This document shows positions 1 through 9,200 of a stretch of DNA of 14,757 bases, piece by piece. The stretch is from Stephanodiscus triporus (taxonomy: Eukaryota; Bacillariophyta; Thalassiosirophyceae; Thalassiosirales; Thalassiosiraceae): assembly GCA_036939755.1 (NCBI GenBank), contig JALLAZ010001586.1, positions 1-14,757 on the forward strand. The letters run 5' to 3'. The position numbers and the translations under genes are program-made. Below the pieces are notes generated by a model that saw only the letters and a program-made list of their open reading frames with translations, had not been told where the DNA came from and did not search any database. Position 1 is the first letter of the stretch, and each line of letters begins with the position of its first letter.

Positions 1-524
1 GAAATGACAAAAATAAGAATATCGGTCAAGGGATGGTCTGAAATCCCGGGGGAACAAAGAGGCAGCTTCTTCTTACATTGCGATAGGGAGCTGTCATGAT
101 GGGCCCGAGGGGCGCTTGGCCAAGAATACTATGCCTTGGTCGCGTCGTATTTTCCTTCGCGGAAAAACTCGTTGCGCCTTCGATTGAGCACAAAATGGAC
201 AGGCGCAACTACCTACACGAAGGCGTTAGTAGTTGTTAAGTTATCAGTGTACTTTAGTATGGTACCGTAGGGTATCGTACTAAGTAGGTAAGTACCTAGA
301 GTACGATAGTTCTCCCCACGCGGTGTCAAAAAACGGATTTTTTGTTGAAAACGTATTCTACGGTAATAGGAGTGTATGGTATCGTTCTAGTACGACGACC
401 TCGACTAGGTAATAGGTAGATTCTACTACTTAACTCGAAAAGGTGCCGAGGAGAGCAGATTGGATGGGGATACGCTCGGAACGGGATAACAGTACAACGA
501 ACGATACGGAGGGGGGGTAGGGCG
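1..524. other. Upstream region of the giant gene, no supported gene
   Basis: I see no convincing gene here. A 60-codon open frame on the minus strand (26-208) has no family resemblance I recognise. The stretch 240-430 is rich in GTA and TAC trinucleotides and holds the palindrome listed separately. From about 430 onward the sequence becomes G-rich and runs into the start codon at 525. The last in-frame stop upstream of that ATG is TAG at 417-419, with no in-frame ATG between them. The promoter and 5' leader of the giant gene must lie here, but I see no clear TATA box. Confidence 0.5.
273..308. repeat. Imperfect palindrome (hairpin-capable) upstream of the giant gene
   Basis: The outer arms TATCGTACT (273-281) and AGTACGATA (300-308) are perfect reverse complements. 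Inside them, TAGGTA (285-290) and TACCTA (293-298) pair across a 2-nt loop. GGTATCGT (271-278) and AGTACGA (300-306) both recur at 378-385 and 389-395, where they flank a second, smaller inverted repeat (TCGT-T-CTAG-T-ACGA). An inverse copy of GTATCGT lies at 501-507. This could be a dimeric transcription-factor site or a small repeat remnant. The pairing is seen directly; any regulatory role is inference. Confidence 0.5.
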
Positions 525-834
525 ATGGGGGGCTCGACCGGATCGGACCCGTCCCCCCCCCCCCGCGACATCGGACACAACGGGACCGGCGTCGACGGGA
601 TGGTCGCTCCAACGACCCATGCGGCGGCGGGCCAGGTCGTCGTCTCCCCGGGAGGAGGGGGGGGGGTGGGAGATGGGACGACGGGACCGGCGTCGACGTC
701 CCGCGGCGGCGGCGGCGGCGTCGCCGCCGCGATCGCGATCGGGGGAGGGGACAGGCGCTCGAGGCTCGTGCGCGAGCGATCGCGGTCGATCGTCGCCGCC
801 TTCGCCGTCGCGCCGCCTCCCCCCCTCCCCCCCC

Positions 835-871
<37 letters not shown>

Positions 872-1196
872 GGCGCCTCCCCCGGCGTCGTCGTTGTCTC
901 GCCCCGCCGCCGTCGCCGCCGCCGCCGCGACGACGGATGACGATCGACCGACGGCCTCGGCCGCGGGGGTGGGGGAGGAGGAGGAGGCGGAGGAGGAGGC
1001 GCTCCCGGCCATGTTCACGTCGTTCTGCCACAGGGGCCTGGAGGTTATCTTCGTCGCGGTCAATCCTCCTCCCCGAGGAGGAGGATCCCCCCCCCCGACC
1101 GCTGATTCTTGTCACCTGCTCGCGATGCACGCGCGTACGCGCGTGCCATTCCAGAAGTGCCGCGTATCGCCACCGCAACTCGACGGCTGGCCGGGA

Positions 1197-1229
<33 letters not shown>

Positions 1230-3251
1230 TTCGAGATCGTCCAGCTGACGTCCCATCCAGCCTCGGGATGCGTGTACGCGGCGGACAGTATCGGGAACGT
1301 GCACTCCTTCTACCCCGCGCGCTCGGATCCTATGGTCGAGGCGTACGGGAAATTTCGATGGCGTCGTGGGACCGTGGCGCGCTGTCGGGAGGTGTTCGGC
1401 TACGGCGGCCCCGACCCTCGACGTTCGATGCCGCCGCCGCCTTCCTCGTCGTCGGGCCCGGGGGCGGTGGACGCCGCCGACCGAAGGCCGTCCCTGCGCA
1501 TGGAGAGCGGAGAGGACGGCGTAGAGGTCAGCGAGGTCGTCCCCTCCGTCGACAGGCGAGGGACGACGACGACGACGACGACGACGACTGAGGGCGGATG
1601 GGGCGACGTCGGTCGAGCATGCTTTCATCGGCGCAAACGCGGCCCGTCGCAACGGATCAATTCGTCCTCGACTCAGAACGGTCCCGTGAGCGGCGGCGTC
1701 TCACACGGCAGCAAGGCGAAGACGGCGTCGTCGTCGCAGGGAATATATCCCCTGGCGGACGACCCGCCTCCCCTGCCCGCGACGAACGCCGACGAGGATG
1801 CGTCGATGGCGTCGGCGGGGTACGGGATTATGATATGCGCTTCGATGACCGAGAAACGGGTGCTGATCGCGCACAGGGATCAGCTCGCGATATTCGACTT
1901 CTCGTTGCCCATTCCCCCCGCGGCCGCATCTCCTCCACCCCCTCCTCGTCCCCCTCGGGGCGTGAATGGCGGGAGGGAAGCCTGTCGAGAAGACGATGCG
2001 CCCGAGTCAGAGCGTGCGCCGGAGGCGCTCTTGCTCTGGACGCACAAACTCCGCGGATGCGTAATCAATCACGCGTCCATCTCGGGGGACGGATGCGCGA
2101 TCGCGTTGGCGTTGCTCGGGGAGGGTGTGGGCGTGCCATACCCCTTCGGTGTGCGCACGTTCGTCCGGGATAGGGACGACGGGAGCGGCGTCGCGTCGTC
2201 CTTTTCCGCCGCCGGCGTCGCCTCCGATGCCGACGTCGTCGGCGCCGGATCTTCCGGACGGAATGATGCCGGCGGTGGCGGCGGCGAAGCCAACAAGACC
2301 GCGACCAACGCTGGCGGCAAGCCGCCCGTTCATGGTCGGACCGGATCGTCGCGAGTTAAGCCCCTCCCCGCTCATTACTCGCCTCCATTGCCTCAAAAGA
2401 AGAGTATCAATCACGATGGTTTATTGGAACTTGAGTTAGAAGATGGAACTAGTGAGACGACGATGACACCAGCTTCTCGGGCTGCTGGTGGTGGTTGTGG
2501 TGGTGGTGACGAAATCATAAATTTATCAAAGCGGGGGATACTGTACAAGCCCGCCCAGTTCCTGGTCCATTCCGCACCAGTAACACGCCTTGCCTTTCGC
2601 GGCTATGGCACCAGAACGTCGTCAGCCTATCACAACTCCACAGTGTGGAACGAAATTGAGGAGGGGAATGATTTGTTACTGACCACATGCTCGGCAGACT
2701 GCTCAGTGCGCATCTTCAGTCAGAATAGCTGGAGGCAATTGATGCAATGGAACTCACCTCCAAAGTCTAGGGCAGATTGGGTTCGGGGCATCAGCGCAGC
2801 TAATCTCGGCGATTTAGATTCAAGTCCGACAAGTGGCAACAATGGTTCAAATACGATGAGTGACAATGACAGTTCACCTGAAAAACGGGTTACGAGGGGG
2901 GATGATATTGCGGACTCATCCCAGCATTCATCTCACTCCCATCAGTCTCAACATGTACAGCATCAACAGCATACGTCCGATAATTCCTCGATGACTTCCG
3001 AGGCAACTGGAGGGATCAATCGATCTTCGCTCGCGACCACGCATTCTCAACCGCCTACATTTTCTTTCAACTCACACTACGTTTCGGGAACACAGGCCGG
3101 TGCATGGATCGCGGAGTTGACATTCAGGAATACATTCCCAGCGTTGAGATTGAGCAGATTGAGTTATATGAAGACTGGGGGAGACGATGCGTTGCCCGCA
3201 CACTTTGAGAGTGTCGCTGCTATTTTGCCACCTGGTTCAATAGCAGAAGAG
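525..3251 (+). CDS. Exon 1: low-complexity N-terminus and WD40 propeller
   Basis: It encodes 909 residues. Residues 1-160 are Ala, Pro, Gly and Thr runs with an acidic EEEEAEEE patch, probably disordered. From residue 163 short beta strands alternate with disordered insertions: FEIVQLTSHPASGCVYAADS, MTEKRVLIAHRDQLAIFDF, LLLWTHKLRGCVINHASISG and the clearest blade, LVHSAPVTRLAF followed by LLTTCSADCSVRIF. The last of these matches the Rav1/DmX pattern of a WD blade ending in a DGVCRLW-like strand. A Ser/His/Gln-rich linker (about 2880-3000) precedes GAWIAELTFRNTFPALRLSR. The exon ends in phase 0 at GAG|GTAGGT. Two long (ACG)n runs give poly-Thr. The GC content drops sharply after about 2340 without any change of frame. 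Confidence 0.8.
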
Positions 3252-6200
3252 GTAGGTTCATAAGAGGTGTGTGTGTGTGTTTTCTTCATAAGTTGGACGC
3301 CAACTTTATTTAACAATGTTACTGCACTGGGTAACTTTTTCGCAGGTGGTGCTAGAGGAAGGGGAAGGAATGGGTGAATGTCGAATTGAAGTGGAGGGTA
3401 TCTGGCCCGCGTGGGATCCATGGGAGCCCGATATGAAGGGCGGCAGCAGGGGAAGTGGTGTTGCTCCTGACTTCATTAGAGAAAAATGTGCTACTGACAG
3501 CCGGGGAGGAGCACCTGGCAAGGTTTCCAATCCATTGGGCTCCTCACCGCCAGGTGGTGCCGGAGGCACAACCACGGCAGCAATGTCGCCGCGATGGCTT
3601 GGTGAAGGGTATGACTTGGGAGGGTCGCACATGCCCCCCTCTGAACTGCGTCTAACCTCCTCCCATTCACGTTCTGACTGCCTTGCTCAAATCGAAATGC
3701 CACTATGGGGAGATAAGGACTTTGGTGCCATGGAGTTCGGCTCTCCGATGCGGTATGTAATGATGATTCCCGAACAGGATAGAGGAGATATTCTTTGTCG
3801 CGATGATCTTCCCAAAGCTAGTTTGGAATACGAATCAGGAAGTCGCTTGTGTGCCCGATCATCGCTGGATCGACGTTCTATTGATATATGTTGGAGGAGA
3901 CATGGTGCAGTGAATTTTGAGGAGATTCCGAATGACCACTCAGGATTTAGTACGGCAGTCAGAATATTTCAAGATTTCAGTTTGACCCCCCTCCCACTAT
4001 TACTCCCTTCGCTGACCCTACCTGGTCTATCCCAGTCATCGACGTCTTTTGACAAGCATGCGGTATCCAGCCTGCACTGGTGGCCCGATGAAAATTACGG
4101 TGGACCTCCGCGTCTAGTGGCAGCTACAAAGGGCGGCTCAATTATAGTGTACGAAATGCCTCCGCCTTGGAGCGCATTAGAACCTCCCATGCCCGAATAT
4201 GATCCGTTCAATGATGATGCAGATGATATTAGTCGAGGGAGTAGTGTCGATTCCGACTACATAAGTGAAGTTGAAGAGTACTTTACGATGGGCGAGTGTT
4301 TAGATTCAGAGTCGTTCAGCGAGAACACCGCTCGCAGCGGTAGCAGGGCAGAATACGAAGTGTCGATACTTCCACATCCTGACTTTGGTATTGGATTACG
4401 TCTCGAATCTCCAGCCGTGGGAGGCATGCACGCCATAGTTGGATCGTTCAAAAAACATCCTTTGTCAGGAGGGCGACTTCCCGCAGAAAGATGTGGAATG
4501 ATTGCATGCGGTGATGAATTGCTTGCAGTGAACGACGTTCTTTTGGAGGGCATGAAGTTTGAGGATGCCATAGGGACGGTTCGACAGATTGGATTCGATT
4601 CATACGGAACTCCTCTTAGGATGAGGTTCCGGAAATGTCGAAGGAAAAAGAAACGTCTATCGCTTGATTTAGCAGGGATTCGCGGATCGCATGCCTCTGA
4701 TTCTAAGGAAGGACTGGTTAATCGTATTCAGCATGGAGAAAACAATGGTGGCGGAAGTGTGGCAACAGTACAGGTTGGCGCCGACAACGAAATCCAACAA
4801 GGGTTTGGACGCATCATTGCAATTGTTCGCGATGCCATGGTTTTTGACAACTCCCTCTATCATAATTGTGACTTCTCACCGCCAGCTATGCTGTTTTTGC
4901 CTTGGAATTTCGGAAAAGGTGCTGCCGTTTCATCAAAAATGTACGGTGGGGCATTCATCCTTTGGGCAGTTCCCGGAAATCGTACTGTCAAAGCGGCTCG
5001 CTTAGAAGCTGTGTTGGATATTGACCCCGAGAATGCACGGTTTATGGAGATAGGGTCCATTTCCTTGGATCAAGACGAATCGGCTGGGGCGCAAACCTCG
5101 GCAGTCAAATCGATATCGTACATAAGTTCGACAGAGAAGGGATGGCTCGTCGCTCTTCACGATTGTGCAGGCGATGTCTCGCTGCTATTCATTGAAACCG
5201 CTTGCACTTCTGTCTCAAGCGACACTCCCTCTTGCACAAATGCTATCAGTGCATCGTTCCGTTACTACCCGAATATATTTAATAGTAATGGCAAGAGCAC
5301 TGATGGAAAGAAACATGACCCCCGCGATGCTTTCATTCTAAAACCATTCTCGTTGGAATTATTTGGTGCCATGAAACATTGTTATGAGGGATGTAGGACT
5401 TTGACTACTTGGTCGGCATTTCCGCAAGCAATCAACCGCGGTAGTTATGATGAAGGAGCCAATCAACAACCTTTGGAGTACAATAGTGCCACAATATCAA
5501 TTGACGACAACCCTCTGGTCTCATCTGATGAAGTTATCATCGATTTCCGATGGGTTGCAAGCGGTTTTGTCGATGCGTTTCCGTGGCTAGTCATTTTCAC
5601 CCAAAGATCCGCATTTGTTTATCATCGATCTGGCATTCAGATTAATTGGCAGCCAATCGCCATTATTTCATACAATGAAGAGTTACTGCACATGAGGCCG
5701 GGGGCAGCAATTAATCCCTACGATGCATTTCCGCATTTGATAACAGCATTGCAGTGTGCTGTATTGTCGAACGATGAACACGGTAAAAGAATGAAGTGTG
5801 ATTGGCATCCGGAATCAATTCTGGCCAACATTTGTACCAACGAGGAAGGTGCCCAAGTAGCCTTAAAGACATATGCCCACGGCTTGTACTCGTGGTTATC
5901 ACAGTGGATGAACCCTGATGTATCTCAAAGACCAGCTTGGGAAGTACGTCATGGAGCTTTGCCCAGTGCACCATTCCGAATTGTAAACGGCAAGCCGGCA
6001 TCGTACTCCGCCGACCAGGATGAAAAAGATTACGTTGGAAGTTCTGGTGGCATGATATCGGCCACTGCATTTATGTCAATGTCGTCTAATCCTGCGAACT
6101 CGACCAAAGACAAGCCTTGGTTGGAGGAAAATGTTTTGCTATCTGAGTTGCAAACGGCTCTCTGCCCGTGCAGTAATACTCAAGGTAGTGACTACCAATC

Positions 6201-9200
6201 GAAAGAGCAGAAAAATGTCACCCATAATCGAAGTCAAGAGTTCGTGCTGGCAATGTCGTATGGGAAAATTAGACAAGAAAATTATGTAGGCTCAAAGAAG
6301 CCATTGCCAATACCACTACAAAACCTGAATAAGGGCGAGCTGTGCTGTATTTGGGCAATTGGCGAGGTCGCAATAAAACCACCTTCATTCAAGAATCTTG
6401 ATAGTCTTTCCCAGCATTGCATCTTTTGTGTGTCGTTGATGAAACAATTGCTAGAAGTCAACATGGACGCGACGAATGCATCAATTCAACCTGCGAGTTT
6501 TATGCCGATGTATGAAAGTGGAAGACCTATGATGCTCGCGAAACAGTCACACAGCGCCGATCCATTTGGGAAAGAAACTTTGAAATTCGACGTTGTTGCT
6601 TCCACTGCAATCTTATCGGCACTAATGAGTGACAGTCAAGCGAAATTACTTAACTGCTGTCGATGTTTTCAGGGTGAAAAGTTTACCTGGGAATCTGCAC
6701 GTGCAATTGGTGTGCCCTACTGGGTCCGGTCCGAAAAAATATTAAAGTCTGTTGCAGAGGAAATCGCTCAAACAGTTTACAAATCTACCAAGAGCGTCAT
6801 GGATTGTGCTTTGTATTATGTTGCCATGCGCAACATGAAGAAACTACGTGCAATAGCAGCGACAGATAGGTCAGATCAGGGGAAGAAGTTCTTGAAGTTT
6901 ATCATGGATCATGACTTCTCGTCAGAACGAGGGCGGAATGCAGTGGAAAAAAATGCATACAGCTTGCTTCGTAAACGAAAGTATACTTCGGCTGCGTCGT
7001 TCTTCTTGCTCGCAGAACCCCCCATGATTAAAACGGCCTTGGATGTGATAAAGTTGCAACTACAAGATTTCTCTCTTGCCTTTTTTGTAGCTCGACTGAT
7101 AGAGAGTGCACCAAAATCATATGGCTCGCAAGATGGGAATCTCACTATTGGAGGTGGCTTCAACCTGAGTAGCATGGGGGGAGGAGGTGGTTTTGCTAGC
7201 ACTCAAAATACTGGGGATGATGGTCTGGACCAGGAAGAAGACGACACTGTGAAATTCAATTCCTGGGAGCCAATGCTGGGCATAAGTGCTCGCAGTGCCC
7301 TTTCGACGAGAGATCCTCCTAAAGGGGAGGATGTCTGCTTTGAATCTCTTCGACTTCTTTGGCTCGGCCGCCCACACGAATCGAAGTTGCGTCTTTCTCA
7401 CATGACATCGAATTGCGGCTCCGAAAATTACGATATGGCGGAGGATCTGTCCTTCCCAGAAAGTTTTGGGGCTGACGATAAAGCACCACCTTCGCCGACT
7501 ACCATTCTCAATAAGGCAAACCAAATCATAAATTTCTGCACGGGTCCGATGTTGTTGAAGAGAATGAACCCCGAGAAACGTGTCTTATGGACATCCGCAT
7601 TGCATGTTTCTAGAGCACTGAGCCGCTGTGGCATGGAGATCCCATCTATACGCATCTTGTTACAAAGTGCCGATCATTTGTACCAAGTTAAGGCGACGGC
7701 TCCTTTCGCCCAAATTGCGACAACACTTGTGTCGAGTGATCCATCATCATCGATTTTTGATTCAAACGATGCCGCACCTCCAAAACTAAAACCTGTGGCT
7801 CAGACAAAGTCTGACGACGATGCGATGTCATTCTCGATTTTTGACTCATATGACGCGGCGCCCCACAAACCAAAGCCGGCAGCGCCGAAGTCTACTCAGC
7901 CTGATCAGATGACATCCTCGATATTTGACTCATATGACGCGGCGCCCCCCAAACCAAAGCTGTCAGCCCCGAAACCAACACAGCCTGATCATCCAATGAC
8001 ATCCTCGATATTTGACTCATATGACGCGGCGCCCCCCAAACCAAAGCCGGCAGCCCCGAAGCCAACACAGCCTGATCATCCAATGACATCTTCTATATTT
8101 GACTCATATGACGCGGCGCCCCCCAAACCAAAGCCGGCAGCCCCGAAGCAGATCATCCAATGACATCTTCTATATTTGACTCATATGACGCGGCGCCCCC
8201 AAAAGCAAAGTCGGCAGCTCCAAATCCGTCGAAAGCTTATTCTGATCCCCCCCTTGTCGTCGAGAAAGAGCAGCCATTCAAAATTCCCCCCTGCCCAACG
8301 CTGTGGAATGAATGGCGAGAACAGCTTATTCATGTTGCAGCTGCGCGTAGATTCATCCGTGAATTGGCAAGAATAGTATCCTGCTTTGATTGTGAACCAA
8401 GCGATGTAGCTATGAAAGATTTTGCCCGGCGTGGTCATCCTCTCATTCCAAACGGGGCAGCCGAAGTTCTCCACAATGCTTGTGACAGTGAAGGGTTGCT
8501 CAATTCGATCACCAAGTCTCTATCTGAATTGAGCTCCTCGTATGATGTCAATGAAACTGCCATTTTAGAGCAGGCATCGGAATTGCTATCAACAAAAAAA
8601 AATCCAAGACGAATAGTCTTTTCTGTGATACTACAAATCTTATTGGGAAGGGGTGACCTTGCTGAAGATATTGTCCGTGACGCTTCATCACTTCAAATGA
8701 ACACTTCTGAATTTCTTGGTCTTTCAAATGATGCAATATTTGACCATAGAGACACTCGATATTACTCATCAAGTTTGTGGGCTCGACGGGAATCCTCGAG
8801 TGTAATTTGGCAATTAGAACTATGCCTCTGGCTTCATCGCGGTGGTGCGTTTGAGATGTCTGATATTGCATTGAAAGAGGCGTCACTTGCTGTACGTGTA
8901 GGTCTAGCGGTCGTAGCATGGGGCCGGTGCCAACACAGCCTGGAAGCGTTGATCAAAGCAGAGCCAGACTGCCTTATGGACTTTGATACTGGTAAGAACC
9001 TCTGGCGAAGCATGAAAATTATTGTTGCCAAAGAAAGCACTGCAGGTGCCATAGATGGCGTGTCAAGTGGCGGCTGGGAGTTTCTGGTTGATTGCCGCCG
9101 CGACGAGGCAACTGAAATGCTTCGTGATGGCAAGTGTGGCCAGTTCCTCATCCGTCCTCATCCACAAGATCCTGGCATGTTCACCCTCAGTTTCAAAACT

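Noticed and set aside
26..208. 60-codon minus-strand frame at the left edge
   Set aside because: It is short, has no recognised motif and no clear promoter or conservation evidence. It could be part of a gene outside the window but I cannot support it.
426..1652. Long minus-strand open frame (408 codons), with other long frames at 326-1063 and 619-1248
   Set aside because: The GC-rich, stop-poor sequence opens several frames at once. Their products are Arg, Gly and Pro runs without family features, while the plus frame from 525 leads into a recognisable WD40 protein.
3267..3280. (GT)7 microsatellite in intron 1 as a regulatory element
   Set aside because: Simple repeats are common in introns, and nothing else points to a function.
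5711..6070. Minus-strand frame of 119 codons inside the giant gene, and similar ones at 4257-4571, 7117-7524 and 8834-9151
   Set aside because: These are shadows of the conserved plus-strand coding region, with no independent evidence.
7962..8140. Possible intron (GT at 7962, AG at 8139-8140) that would restore the frame across the repeat array
   Set aside because: The length (179 nt) does give the required shift, but the donor GTCAGC is weak, it would remove two well-formed coding repeats, and the single T making the GT is simply a unit variant. A 10-nt indel explains the break more simply.
8157..8165. ATGA stop/start overlap suggesting translational coupling of two genes
   Set aside because: The ATG is the Met of every MTSS repeat unit, so the overlap follows from the frameshift. 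The surroundings are eukaryotic, with spliceosomal introns.
7744..8225. Tandem repeat considered as a CRISPR array or satellite
   Set aside because: Units are adjacent without unique spacers, have lengths divisible by three except one, and encode a conserved peptide in frame.
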